The position numbers were made by a program, and so were the translations under genes. The notes beneath the pieces were generated by a model. That model had not been told where the DNA came from. It saw only the letters and a list, made by a program, of their open reading frames with translations, and searched no databases. From Rhodanobacter sp. UBA5168 (GTDB taxonomy: Bacteria > Pseudomonadota > Gammaproteobacteria > Xanthomonadales > Rhodanobacteraceae): 16,386 bases of DNA. The stretch covers positions 1 to 16,386 of the forward strand of contig DHXA01000168.1 of the NCBI GenBank assembly GCA_002413455.1. Direction: 5' to 3'. Shown piece after piece: positions 1 to 7,505 of the stretch (positions within the stretch are counted from its first letter, which is position 1; every line of letters starts with the position of its first letter).

Positions 1-922
1 CACGGATGCGTGCGTGCGTGGCCGGATCGTCGCCGGCATAGGCGCGGAACAGGTCTGCCCAGCGTCGCGCCAACTGCTGCACCCGGGGCTCGCCGGGTGG
101 GACGCCGGCCTTCATGGCATCGCGCAGCTCGCCGATCAACGGTGGCCATTCATGCATCTGCAGGCCGTAGTTCTCGCGCATGTGTGTCATCTCCGACGGC
201 AGCAGGTAGCGCTCGAAGATGACCAGTCTGGCCCGGATCAGCGATTGCTCGACGAAGCGTTCCACCGCCGGCGTGATCCCATTCCGCTGGCGCATGGCCG
301 GCTCGTTGTCCAGCATGGATTTCAGCCGGGTGAGGAAGGTGGGGTTGTTGCCGGTTCCGCGCTGAACCATCTCCATCCATTGCAGGGCAAGGGCGTGGGC
401 TTGCGGCGAATCGGGTGTCGCGCCGCGATCCATCGCGGCCTGCACTTCGCCGACCAGTGCGTTCCATTGGGTCGGCACGTCGGGATCGCGGTGCAGTGGC
501 AGGTCTTTCAGTTCCTCGGGAGAAAAATACTTCTCGTACATCGTCATCAGCTCCAGCGTGTCCAGCCAGTCGGCCAGGTCAGGGGACTGTCCGTTCGCCA
601 GTTGCGTGCGCAGGTACACCAGCCGCTCACGCAGGTTTGCAGCTTCGAGCAGTTCGCGGTCGATCTGTGCGATCTGGCGGTCGACCACGTCGGCCAATGG
701 CTGTTGGGGTCCGGACAGGGCAGCGCCGATGTCGGTCAGCGACAGGCCAAGCTGACGCAGGGCCTGGATGCGATGCAAGCGTTCGATGTCCGCTCGCGCA
801 TAAAGTCGGTAACCGGCACCGGACCGCGATGCAGGCCGGAGCAGGCCGATGGCGTCGTAGTGGTGCAGGGTACGCACGGTCATTCCGCAGCGCCTGGCCA
901 GTTCGCCCACAGTCAACAACAT
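1..922 (-). CDS. MerR-family transcriptional regulator with two TipAS-like modules (3' end cut by window edge)
   Basis: A DNA-binding regulator of the MerR family; 307 codons are visible and the reading frame is still open at the left edge. Residues 1-70 are the winged helix: VGELARRCGMTVRTLHHYD, then the GLLRP and GYRLY motifs typical of MerR. A dimerisation helix follows (about 75-110). The rest resembles the TipAS ligand-sensing region and is internally repeated: a W..L..E...AM..G..P..P....LA..W pattern occurs at about 153-182 and again at about 259-288. The ATG at 922 was chosen because AGGAG lies 8 nt upstream and the protein then begins directly with the HTH. A MerR-type dyad promoter lies just upstream, suggesting autoregulation. 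TipAS domains of known members bind thiopeptide or other drugs, but the ligand here cannot be read from sequence. Linkage to ahpCF upstream on the same strand is noted without an inferred role. Confidence 0.9.
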   Translation of the reverse strand, partial: MLLTVGELARRCGMTVRTLHHYDAIGLLRPASRSGAGYRLYARADIERLHRIQALRQLGLSLTDIGAALSGPQQPLADVVDRQIAQIDRELLEAANLRERLVYLRTQLANGQSPDLADWLDTLELMTMYEKYFSPEELKDLPLHRDPDVPTQWNALVGEVQAAMDRGATPDSPQAHALALQWMEMVQRGTGNNPTFLTRLKSMLDNEPAMRQRNGITPAVERFVEQSLIRARLVIFERYLLPSEMTHMRENYGLQMHEWPPLIGELRDAMKAGVPPGEPRVQQLARRWADLFRAYAGDDPATHARIR

Positions 923-964
923 CGTCCCCGCTCCTTTCGCACCGCGTGCTCCCTAGGCTGAGGG

Positions 965-985
965 CTCACGCTACGTGAGGGTCAA
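965..985 (-). promoter_or_regulatory. MerR-type autoregulatory promoter: -35 box followed by operator dyad
   Basis: Read on the minus strand, a -35 box TTGACC (985-980) is immediately followed by the inverted repeat CTCACG-TAG-CGTGAG (979-965). A dyad directly after the -35, inside the -35/-10 spacer, is the arrangement MerR-family activators use. No good -10 hexamer is visible at 19-20 nt spacing, which is common for promoters untwisted by MerR proteins. It lies 43 nt or more upstream of the regulator's start codon. Confidence 0.6.
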
Positions 986-1070
986 GCGTTGCGGAAGCCG
1001 TCCCCGGTGCTGGGCCAAGACTATGGTCGCGCTGATGCCGTGCGCCGGCCTCTTTGCTTTGCCCGGCCGC

Positions 1071-2666
1071 TCAGGCGGCAACCGCTTCGCTTTCCGGCTC
1101 CGCCATCGGAAGCGGGCTGCGGATCAGATGATCGAACGCGCTCAGCGCGGCGGTCGAGCCGGCACCCATCGCGATGACGATCTGCTTGTACGGCACCGTG
1201 GTGGCGTCACCGGCGGCGAACACACCGGGCAGCGAGGTCTGGCCGCGCTCGTCGATGACGATCTCGCCACGTGGGGACAATTCCAGCGTCCCCTTCAGCC
1301 ATTCGGTGTTCGGCAGCAGGCCGATCTGCACGAAGATGCCTTCCAGCTCGACCGTGTGCACGTCGCCGCTGACGCGGTCCTTGTAGACCAGGCCGCTGAC
1401 CTTCTGGCCGTCGCCCAGCACTTCGGTGCTCTGCGCACTGACGATGATGTCGACGTTCGACAAACTGCGCAGCTTGCGTTGCAGGACGTCGTCCGCACGC
1501 AGCTTGCTGTCGAACTCCACCAGGGTGACGTGGCTGGTGATGCCAGCCAGATCGATCGCGGCCTCGACGCCGGAGTTGCCGCCGCCGATCACCGCCACGC
1601 GCTTGCCCTTGAACAGCGGCCCGTCGCAATGCGGACAGTAAGCCACGCCCTTGTTGCGGTATTGCTCTTCGCCGGGTACGCCCATCTGCCGCCAGCGGGC
1701 GCCGGTGGACAGGATCACGGTCTTCGACTTCAGCGTGGCACCATTGGCCAACTGCACTTCGATGAGCCCACCGGCTTCGGTTGCCGGCAGCAGCTTCTCG
1801 GCGCGCTGCAGGTTCATGACATCGACGTCGTAATCCTTGACGTGCTGTTCCAGCGCGGTGGCCAGCTTCGGGCCTTCGGTATAGCCGACCGAGACGAAGT
1901 TTTCGATCGCCATGGTGTCCAGTACCTGGCCGCCGAAACGCTCGGCCGCCACGCCGGTACGGATGCCCTTGCGCGCGGCATAGATCGCCGCAGCCGAGCC
2001 AGCCGGGCCGCCGCCGACGACGAGTACGTCGAACGCGTCCCTGGCCTTGATCTTTTCGGCCTCGCGGGCGCTGGCGCCGGTATCGATTTTCGCGAGAATC
2101 TGCTCCAGGCTCATGCGGCCCTGGTCGAACACTTCGCCGTTGAGGTAGACAGTCGGCACCGACATCACCTGGCGTGCGTCGACTTCGTCCTGGTACAGCG
2201 CACCGTCGATGGCGACGTGCTGGATCTTCGGATTCAGCACGCTCATCAGGTTCAGCGCCTGCACCACGTCGGGGCAGTTCTGACAGGACAGCGAAAAATA
2301 GGTTTCGAAACGAAAGTCGCCATCGAGGTTCTGCACCTGCTCGATCACGTCCGCAGCGGTCTTGGACGGATGTCCGCCGACCTGCAGCAGGGCGAGCACG
2401 AGCGAGGTGAATTCATGGCCCATCGGAATACCGGCGAAGCGCACGCCGACGTTCGAGCCGACGCGGTTGATCGCGAACGACGGCTTGCGCTCGTTGTCGT
2501 CGCGGCGCACCAGACTGATCTGACCGGACAGCGCGGTGATTTCCTGCAGCAGCTCGTTCAGTTCGATGGACTTGGCACTGTCATCGAGGGACGCAACGAT
2601 CTCGATCGGCTGCGTGACCTTTTCCAGATAGGCCTTCAACTGGGCTTTGAGATTGGCATCCAACAT
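1071..2666 (-). CDS. ahpF: Alkyl hydroperoxide reductase subunit F (NADH:peroxiredoxin oxidoreductase)
   Basis: Cytoplasmic flavoprotein that passes electrons from NADH through FAD and two disulfide centres to AhpC. The 531-aa protein is close to the family's usual 520-530. An N-terminal double thioredoxin-fold domain (about 1-200) carries the CQNC redox pair at C128/C131. The thioredoxin-reductase-like part has the FAD dinucleotide motif GGGPAG at 218-223, the redox-active CPHC at C344/C347, the NADH motif GGGNSG at 361-366 and the C-terminal FAD motif FAAGD at 483-487. All catalytic cysteines are present. The start [10 protein letters not shown] matches the family N-terminus and has GGAG 6 nt upstream; in-frame extensions further upstream are not credible. 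It lies 134 nt downstream of ahpC, and a strong hairpin in that gap probably lowers AhpF relative to AhpC. Confidence 0.98.
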   Translation of the reverse strand: MLDANLKAQLKAYLEKVTQPIEIVASLDDSAKSIELNELLQEITALSGQISLVRRDDNERKPSFAINRVGSNVGVRFAGIPMGHEFTSLVLALLQVGGHPSKTAADVIEQVQNLDGDFRFETYFSLSCQNCPDVVQALNLMSVLNPKIQHVAIDGALYQDEVDARQVMSVPTVYLNGEVFDQGRMSLEQILAKIDTGASAREAEKIKARDAFDVLVVGGGPAGSAAAIYAARKGIRTGVAAERFGGQVLDTMAIENFVSVGYTEGPKLATALEQHVKDYDVDVMNLQRAEKLLPATEAGGLIEVQLANGATLKSKTVILSTGARWRQMGVPGEEQYRNKGVAYCPHCDGPLFKGKRVAVIGGGNSGVEAAIDLAGITSHVTLVEFDSKLRADDVLQRKLRSLSNVDIIVSAQSTEVLGDGQKVSGLVYKDRVSGDVHTVELEGIFVQIGLLPNTEWLKGTLELSPRGEIVIDERGQTSLPGVFAAGDATTVPYKQIVIAMGAGSTAALSAFDHLIRSPLPMAEPESEAVAA

Positions 2667-2752
2667 GACGGACTCCGTGGGTTTCCTTGGGATGAGCGTG
2701 GCGAGCACCCGGGCGAACCCGGGCGTCGTGGTTGCACGATGTTTCGGTGGAG

Positions 2753-2777
2753 CGGACCCGGAAGAACTCCGGGTCCG
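2753..2777 (-). promoter_or_regulatory. Perfect 10-bp stem-loop between ahpC and ahpF
   Basis: The arms CGGACCCGGA (2753-2762) and TCCGGGTCCG (2768-2777) are exact reverse complements around a 5-nt loop. It sits 23 nt after the ahpC stop on the transcribed strand. No T-run follows, so it is better read as a partial terminator or mRNA-protecting structure than a full Rho-independent terminator. Such a structure would let AhpC accumulate above AhpF, as the peroxidase requires. Confidence 0.7.
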
Positions 2778-2800
2778 TGGCGCATGGCGCGCGGTACTGT

Positions 2801-3364
2801 TTAGATCTTGCCGACCAGGTCCAGCGACGGCGCCAGGGTCTTCTCGCCTTCCTTCCACTTGGCCGGGCAGACCTCGTTCGGATGGCTGGCGACGTACTGC
2901 GCGGCCTTGACCTTGCGCAGCAGCTCGGACGCGTCGCGGCCAATGCCGCCGGCGTTGACTTCAACGATCTGGATCTTTCCGGCGGGATCGATCACGAAGG
3001 TGCCACGATCGGCCAGACCGGCTTCCTCGATCATCACGCCGAAGTTACGGGTGATCGCGCCGGTCGGATCACCCACCATCGTGTAGTTGATCTTCTTCAC
3101 TGCGTCGGACGTGTCGTGCCAGGCCTTGTGCGCGAAATGGGTGTCGGTGGAGACCGAGTAGATCTCGACGCCCAGCTTCTGGAATTCGGCATAGTTGTCA
3201 GCCAGGTCTTCCAGCTCCGTCGGGCAGACGAAGGTGAAGTCGGCCGGATAGAAGAACACGACGGACCACTTGCCTTTCAGGTCGGCGTCGCTGACTTCAA
3301 TGAACTTGCCGCTCTTGAGGGCCTGCGCCTTGAACGGTTTGATTTCGGTGTTGATCAGGGACAT
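2801..3364 (-). CDS. ahpC: Alkyl hydroperoxide reductase subunit C (typical 2-Cys peroxiredoxin)
   Basis: Peroxidase subunit that reduces hydrogen peroxide and organic hydroperoxides and is recycled by AhpF. It is 187 aa, the same length as the enteric protein. The peroxidatic cysteine is C47 in [13 protein letters not shown] and the resolving cysteine is C166 in EVCPAKW. The start [11 protein letters not shown] is the family-typical N-terminus; the longer in-frame ORF upstream adds 17 residues not seen in AhpC proteins. The ribosome-binding site is weak (GGGAAAA). An A/T-rich dyad about 50 nt upstream may be the peroxide-responsive operator. The gene is the promoter-proximal member of ahpCF, downstream of the symporter on the same strand but separated by about 160 nt. 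Confidence 0.98.
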   Translation of the reverse strand: MSLINTEIKPFKAQALKSGKFIEVSDADLKGKWSVVFFYPADFTFVCPTELEDLADNYAEFQKLGVEIYSVSTDTHFAHKAWHDTSDAVKKINYTMVGDPTGAITRNFGVMIEEAGLADRGTFVIDPAGKIQIVEVNAGGIGRDASELLRKVKAAQYVASHPNEVCPAKWKEGEKTLAPSLDLVGKI

Positions 3365-3412
3365 CGTTGGTTTTCCCGTGGTGGTTGAAAGTGGGTACGA
3401 GGATATGGCGTT

Positions 3413-3432
3413 CAATTCGATTAATCTAATTG
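3413..3432 (-). promoter_or_regulatory. A/T-rich near-perfect 20-bp dyad upstream of ahpC (candidate operator)
   Basis: The 20-bp element has arms CAATTCGATT and AATCTAATTG, self-complementary except for one base pair, and stands out from its GC-rich surroundings. It lies 49-68 nt upstream of the ahpC start. A symmetric site here is where OxyR, a LysR-type regulator, would be expected for ahpC. The sequence does not closely match the enteric OxyR consensus of four ATAG/CTAT tetramers, so the assignment is inference. Confidence 0.45.
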
Positions 3433-3485
3433 ATTGTCAGCATCGCCTCGATTGGTGATGACTATGGCAATGGTCGGTTTGCCAG

Positions 3486-3499
3486 CTCTCCAAGGAGAG
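3486..3499 (-). terminator. Weak hairpin downstream of the symporter gene
   Basis: A 14-nt palindrome with CTCTC and GAGAG arms and a 4-nt loop begins about 26 nt past the symporter stop codon. It lacks a following T-run, so termination here is only possible. It is the only visible structure separating symporter transcription from ahpC. Confidence 0.25.
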
Positions 3500-3525
3500 G
3501 CCTTGAACTGCGGGCATGACCATGC

Positions 3526-4842
3526 CTAGCTGGTGGCTGCCAGTCGGTTTCGCAACTGTCTGTCGACAACCGTGGCGGTGACGATATCGCTGCCGACGTT
3601 TACCGTGGTGCGCATCATGTCGAGGATGCGATCGACGCCAATGATGATGCCGATGCCCTCGGGTGGAATGCCGAACGTCGCCAGCAGGCCGGCGATCATC
3701 GGCAGCGAGCCGCCGGGAATGCCAGCTACCGCCACCGCGCTCAGCACCGACAGCAGCATCAGGACGACCTGCTGGCCCAGCGCCAGCTCCACGCCGAACG
3801 CCTGCGCCACGAACAGCACCACGCAGCCTTCGAACAGGGCGGTGCCACTCATGTTCATGGTCGCGCCCAGCGGCAACACGAAGCCGGCCGTGCTGGGTGC
3901 AAGCTGCAGTTCATCGCGCGCTATCGCCAGCGAGGCGGGCAGGCAGGCGTTGCTGGAACTGGTCGAGAACGCGGTGATAAGCAGCGGCCGGATCTGCCGG
4001 AAATAAGCCAGCGGTGAACGCCCGGCCAGGAAGCGCAGCCACAGCGACATGGTGCCGAACAGGTGCAGCGCCAGGGCGATGGTGCAACCGACCACAAACA
4101 CCGACAACGCCAGCAGCACGTCCAGACCCACCTTGACGATCACGCTGTAGATCATCGCCGGCACGGCGAACGGCGCCAGCTGCAGGGCGAAACCCACGAT
4201 CCGTGTCATCAGCTCGGTGATCGTGTCGAGCGCGGCCTGTACCCGCTTGCGCTCCTTCTCCCTCAGCTGGGTGGCGGCGGCACCCACCAGGATCGCGAAC
4301 ACGATCAACGGCAGCACGTCGCCCAGCGCGTCCCGGCTGGACCCGGCCACCGCGCCGAGCAAGTTGCGCGGCATGAACATCTCCACCAGCGTGGCGAAGC
4401 TCATCCCCGGCTGCGCGGCCTCCCTGTCGATGGTCTGTTGCGCACGGCTACCGTATTCCTGCATCAGCTGGGTGCGTGCCTGCTCATCCAGGTGATGGCC
4501 CGGCTGCACCGTGTTCATCATCACCAGGCCGATCGCCACGGCGATGCCCATGTTGAGGAAAAACAACAGGAAGGTGCGGCCGGCCAACGGGCCGAGTCGA
4601 TCCAGCCGGCCGAGCTGGGCAACTCCGGAAGCCAGAGACGTAAACACCAGCGGGATCACCACGAAGAACAGCATGCGCAGGAAGATCTGTCCGAGCGGGT
4701 CGAACACGGCGCCGGAGATCTTCTGCATCACGCCCAGTGTCGCCGGGTGCAGTCGGCCAATGCCCAGGGTAACCACGGCAGCGACGATGCCGATCACCAG
4801 ACCCCACAGGATGCGTTTTGCCAGAGGCGTCGATGTGCTCAT
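3526..4842 (-). CDS. Dicarboxylate/amino acid:cation symporter (DAACS family, GltP/DctA-like)
   Basis: Inner-membrane secondary transporter that imports a dicarboxylate or acidic amino acid with Na+ or H+. The 438-aa protein has the usual eight hydrophobic segments plus re-entrant hairpins. The Ser-rich HP1 motif STSSSNACLP is at 293-302. The transmembrane-7 motif reads NMSGTA at 330-335 rather than NMDGTA. The HP2 glycine-rich loop is AGIPGGSLP at about 373-381. The substrate-binding TM8 is VDRILDMMRTTVNVGSD at 403-419, keeping the Asp, Arg, Thr, Asn and Asp of the family. The start MSTSTPLAKRILWGL is the family-like choice although no clear Shine-Dalgarno is present; a GTG 12 codons upstream (4878) is the alternative. 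Substrate is unknown. A dicarboxylate would fit the neighbouring methylcitrate genes, which yield succinate, but that is guesswork. Confidence 0.93.
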   Translation of the reverse strand: MSTSTPLAKRILWGLVIGIVAAVVTLGIGRLHPATLGVMQKISGAVFDPLGQIFLRMLFFVVIPLVFTSLASGVAQLGRLDRLGPLAGRTFLLFFLNMGIAVAIGLVMMNTVQPGHHLDEQARTQLMQEYGSRAQQTIDREAAQPGMSFATLVEMFMPRNLLGAVAGSSRDALGDVLPLIVFAILVGAAATQLREKERKRVQAALDTITELMTRIVGFALQLAPFAVPAMIYSVIVKVGLDVLLALSVFVVGCTIALALHLFGTMSLWLRFLAGRSPLAYFRQIRPLLITAFSTSSSNACLPASLAIARDELQLAPSTAGFVLPLGATMNMSGTALFEGCVVLFVAQAFGVELALGQQVVLMLLSVLSAVAVAGIPGGSLPMIAGLLATFGIPPEGIGIIIGVDRILDMMRTTVNVGSDIVTATVVDRQLRNRLAATS

Positions 4843-4954
4843 GCGGTTGAATGTAGGGGCTGACCGTGGCTTCGTCACGCAGGATTTTGCGGCGATGCCG
4901 ATGATCCTGGGCCCGCCCGAACGACCGCGACGGAGGCCGGGCCTCGCACTGCGC

Positions 4955-4960
4955 TAAAAT
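4955..4960 (+). promoter_or_regulatory. Candidate -10 element of the prpB promoter
   Basis: TAAAAT lies 21 nt before the prpB start, inside the 10-mer GCTAAAATGG. The same 10-mer recurs upstream of prpD (12612-12621). No good -35 is visible at 16-18 nt, which suggests an activated promoter. The ribosome-binding site is GGAGG at 4973-4977, 4 nt from the ATG. Confidence 0.5.
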
Positions 4961-4981
4961 GGCCGCTTTGACGGAGGCGAC

Positions 4982-5872
4982 ATGACTCATCCAGCATCCC
5001 CCGGCGCGCGCTTCCGCGCCGCCGTCGCCGAGGAACAGCCGTTGCAGGTCGTCGGCGCGATCACCGCCTATGCCGCACGGATGGCCAAGCGCAGTGGCTT
5101 CAAGGCGATCTACCTGTCCGGCGGCGGTGTCGCCGCCAACTCGCTGGGCATGCCGGATCTTGGCATCAGCTCGATGGAGGATGTGCTCACCGACATCCGC
5201 CGCATCACCGACGTCTGCGACCTGCCGCTGCTGGTCGATGTGGATACCGGCTGGGGCGGCGCGTTCAACATCGCCCGCACCGTGCGCTCGATGATCAAGG
5301 CGGGCGCCGGCGCGCTGCACATCGAGGACCAGGTTGCCGCCAAGCGTTGCGGCCATCGTCCGGGCAAGGCGATCGTGTCGAAGGACGAGATGGTCGATCG
5401 GGTCAAGGCTGCGGTGGACGCGCGCAGCGACGAGCAGTTTGTGATCATGGCGCGCACCGACTCCATCGCGGTGGAAGGTCTGGAGTCGGCGATCGAACGG
5501 GCGCAGGCCTGTGTCGAGGCCGGCGCCGACATGATATTTCCGGAGGCGATCTACACACTGGAGCAGTACCGCCAGTTCAAGGCGGCGGTGAAGGTGCCGA
5601 TCCTCGCCAACATCACCGAGTTCGGCCAGACCCCGCTGTTCACCCGCGAGGAACTGGCCAGCGCGAATGTCGACATCATCCTGTACTGCTGCGGTGCGTA
5701 CCGGGCGATGAACAAGGCGGCGCTGAATTTCTACGAGACGGTGCGCCGTGACGGCACCCAGAAGGCGGCCGTGCCGACCATGCAGACGCGCGAGGAGCTG
5801 TACGACTACCTCGACTACCACGCTTACGAGCGCAAGCTGGACGAGCTGTTTGCCGACGGCAAATCCGACTGA
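4982..5872 (+). CDS. prpB: 2-methylisocitrate lyase
   Basis: Splits 2-methylisocitrate into pyruvate and succinate, the last step of the methylcitrate cycle for propionyl-CoA disposal. The 296-aa protein is the family's usual length and reads as an isocitrate-lyase/PEP-mutase TIM barrel. It carries the catalytic loop signature KRCGH (about 121-125), the Mg2+-binding DVDTGWGG stretch, and the ARTDS and EFGQTPLF segments typical of PrpB. The ATG at 4982 is preceded by GGAGG and gives the expected N-terminus. It is the first gene of a prpB-prpC pair, with prpC starting 69 nt after its stop. The promoter lies between it and the divergent symporter. No PrpR-type regulator is present in the window. 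Confidence 0.97.
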   Translation: MTHPASPGARFRAAVAEEQPLQVVGAITAYAARMAKRSGFKAIYLSGGGVAANSLGMPDLGISSMEDVLTDIRRITDVCDLPLLVDVDTGWGGAFNIARTVRSMIKAGAGALHIEDQVAAKRCGHRPGKAIVSKDEMVDRVKAAVDARSDEQFVIMARTDSIAVEGLESAIERAQACVEAGADMIFPEAIYTLEQYRQFKAAVKVPILANITEFGQTPLFTREELASANVDIILYCCGAYRAMNKAALNFYETVRRDGTQKAAVPTMQTREELYDYLDYHAYERKLDELFADGKSD

Positions 5873-5941
5873 TTGACCGATTCATTCCTTCACCAGCTGT
5901 GCCCGCAAGTCGGCGCATCTTCCCTGATCGAGGTTCCATCC

Positions 5942-7093
5942 ATGAGCGAAACCACGCAAACGCTGCCCAAGGCCAAGAAATCCGTCGCGCTGTCCGGTGT
6001 CGCCGCAGGCAATACCGCGCTGTGCACGGTCGGGCGCAGCGGCAATGACCTGCATTACCGTGGCTACGACATCCACGACCTGGCCGCCAAGGGCTGCTTC
6101 GAGGAAGTGGCTTATCTGCTGGTGCACGGCGTATTGCCGACCTGGACCGAGCTGAACAACTACCGCGCGCGGCTGAAGCGCCTGCGCGGTCTGCCGGCGC
6201 CGGTCAAGGCGGCGCTGGAGCTGCTGCCGGCCGCCACGCACCCGATGGACGTGATGCGCACCGGCTGCTCGGTACTCGGTACGGTGTTGCCGGAAAAGGA
6301 CGACCACAACGTCACCGGCGCGCGCGAGATCGCCGATCGGCTGATGGCCAGCTTCGGCTCGATGCTGCTGTACTGGTATCACTTCAGCCACAACGGCAAG
6401 CGCATCGAGACGCAGACCGACGACGAGTCGATCGCCGCGCACTTCCTGCATCTGCTGCACGGCAGGAAGCCCAGCGACCCGCACGCACAGGCGCTGGACA
6501 AGTCGCTGGTGCTGTACGCCGAGCACGAGTTCAACGCTTCGACGTTCGCTGCCCGCGTGATTGCGGGCACCGGTTCGGACATGTACTCGGCGCTCACCGG
6601 TGCGATCGGTGCGCTGCGCGGCCCGAAACACGGAGGTGCCAACGAGGTGGCGATGGAGATCATCGCGCGCTATCGCAATGCCAACGATGCGGAGGCCGAC
6701 ATCCGTGCCCGCGTCGAGCGCAAGGAGATCATCATCGGTTTCGGCCATCCGGTGTACACCGTGTCCGATCCGCGCAACGAGATCATCAAGGAGATCTCGC
6801 GCAAGCTGTGCACGGACGGCGGCAACCCGACCCTGTTCGACGTCTCCGAACGCATCGAGAAGGTCATGGCCGAGGTCAAGAAGATGTTCCCCAACCTCGA
6901 CTGGTTCTCCGCCAGCGTGTACCACATGATGGGCGTGCCGACCGCCATGTTCACGCCGCTGTTTGTCATTGCACGCACCTCCGGCTGGAGCGCGCACGTG
7001 ATCGAGCAGCGCGAGGACGGCAAGATCATCCGCCCCAGCGCGAACTACACCGGGCCGGAAGACCAGGCCTACGTGCCGATCGACAAGCGCTGA
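5942..7093 (+). CDS. prpC: 2-methylcitrate synthase
   Basis: Condenses propionyl-CoA with oxaloacetate to 2-methylcitrate, the entry step of the cycle. The 383-aa protein belongs to the citrate synthase superfamily. The catalytic triad is visible: H230 in [10 protein letters not shown]269 in GFGHPVYT and D320 in NLDWFSAS. The family signatures EHEFNAS (194-200), [12 protein letters not shown] (345-356) and the PSANYTGP C-terminal stretch are present. The start [13 protein letters not shown] was chosen because GAGG lies 9 nt upstream. The frame opens 69 nt earlier without an ATG or RBS. It probably shares a transcript with prpB. A stable hairpin follows 21 nt after the stop, and prpD is not the next gene, which breaks the usual prpBCD order. 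Confidence 0.97.
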   Translation: MSETTQTLPKAKKSVALSGVAAGNTALCTVGRSGNDLHYRGYDIHDLAAKGCFEEVAYLLVHGVLPTWTELNNYRARLKRLRGLPAPVKAALELLPAATHPMDVMRTGCSVLGTVLPEKDDHNVTGAREIADRLMASFGSMLLYWYHFSHNGKRIETQTDDESIAAHFLHLLHGRKPSDPHAQALDKSLVLYAEHEFNASTFAARVIAGTGSDMYSALTGAIGALRGPKHGGANEVAMEIIARYRNANDAEADIRARVERKEIIIGFGHPVYTVSDPRNEIIKEISRKLCTDGGNPTLFDVSERIEKVMAEVKKMFPNLDWFSASVYHMMGVPTAMFTPLFVIARTSGWSAHVIEQREDGKIIRPSANYTGPEDQAYVPIDKR

Positions 7094-7114
7094 GCAATCG
7101 TTTTTGTTCACAGA

Positions 7115-7146
7115 AGGGGAAGGGGGCCGCAAGGCTCCTTTCCTCT
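7115..7146 (+). terminator. 14-bp stem with GCAA tetraloop after prpC
   Basis: The left arm 7115-7128 pairs with 7133-7146 over 14 positions, including three G-U pairs, around a GCAA (GNRA) loop. It starts 21 nt past the prpC stop. No T-run follows, so it may act as a Rho-assisted terminator or a 3'-end stabiliser of the prpBC mRNA rather than an intrinsic terminator. Confidence 0.55.
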
Positions 7147-7298
7147 GCAAGGGCGGCGGGTCCCGTCCTCTTGAGCAACAGGTGGCGACGGGGCTCGGTG
7201 TATCACTTCTGTTACATATCGTCGGCACCTTGTTGATTGAAGGATGCGTCCCGCGAAGCGCCGTGCGACGGGGATTTGTGATCTGCATTGATCGGACG

Positions 7299-7316
7299 TG
7301 TTACAGAAATGAAACA
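7299..7316. promoter_or_regulatory. Imperfect dyad, possible regulator site upstream of the secreted Gly-rich gene
   Basis: TGTTACA and TGAAACA form an inverted repeat with one mismatch separated by 4 nt. A lone TGTTACA half-site copy also occurs near 7210. It lies about 110 nt upstream of the candidate sigma-54 promoter, a typical enhancer distance. The cognate regulator is unknown. Confidence 0.3.
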
Positions 7317-7422
7317 GTTGCCGATTCCCTTCGCGCATGCGGACTCTGCACTATCGACAAGATGATTTGCCAATGAATTGATTTTCAACGAGTTCATTTT
7401 GATCGAGGCGAAGCTTTTCGGG

Positions 7423-7438
7423 TGGTCTGAAAATTGCT
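7423..7438 (+). promoter_or_regulatory. Candidate sigma-54 (RpoN) promoter of the Fap-like cluster
   Basis: TGGTCTGAAAATTGCT matches the sigma-54 consensus TGGCACG-N4-TTGCW at 9 of 12 defined positions. The invariant GG (7424-7425) and GC (7436-7437) are exactly 10 nt apart. It lies 68 nt upstream of the ATG at 7506, in the A/T-rich part of the intergenic region. Expected transcription start is near 7449. A chance match cannot be excluded from sequence alone. Confidence 0.45.
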
Positions 7439-7505
7439 TCGTTTCTTCTGCTTCAAAAAGCAAACAAAAAACAGGGGGTCACCGCATTGTTTCGGGAGAA
7501 CAGAC

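Larger units (their letters stand above)
7094..7505. other. 412-bp intergenic region between prpC and the Fap-like cluster
   Basis: No credible gene is seen here; short frames lack initiation signals and familiar protein character. It holds a GNRA-capped hairpin (7115-7146), an imperfect dyad (7299-7316) and a sigma-54-like promoter (7423-7438). The stretch 7360-7480 is clearly A/T-richer than the rest of the window, as promoter regions of transferred or surface-structure genes often are. A small hairpin (TGCTT/AAGCA, about 7450-7463) and a GGGAG ribosome-binding site precede the next start at 7506. Confidence 0.6.

Noticed and set aside
975..2804. 609-aa open frame on the plus strand opposite ahpF
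   Set aside because: Shadow of a high-GC gene: it is the exact antisense of AhpF, has no RBS and reads as His/Arg/Gln-rich text without domains.
4484..5821. 445-aa minus-strand frame spanning the symporter and prpB
   Set aside because: Crosses two real genes in the wrong frame; an artefact of GC-rich codon third positions.
5882..7288. 468-aa minus-strand frame opposite prpC
   Set aside because: Antisense shadow of an unmistakable citrate synthase family gene, with low-information composition.
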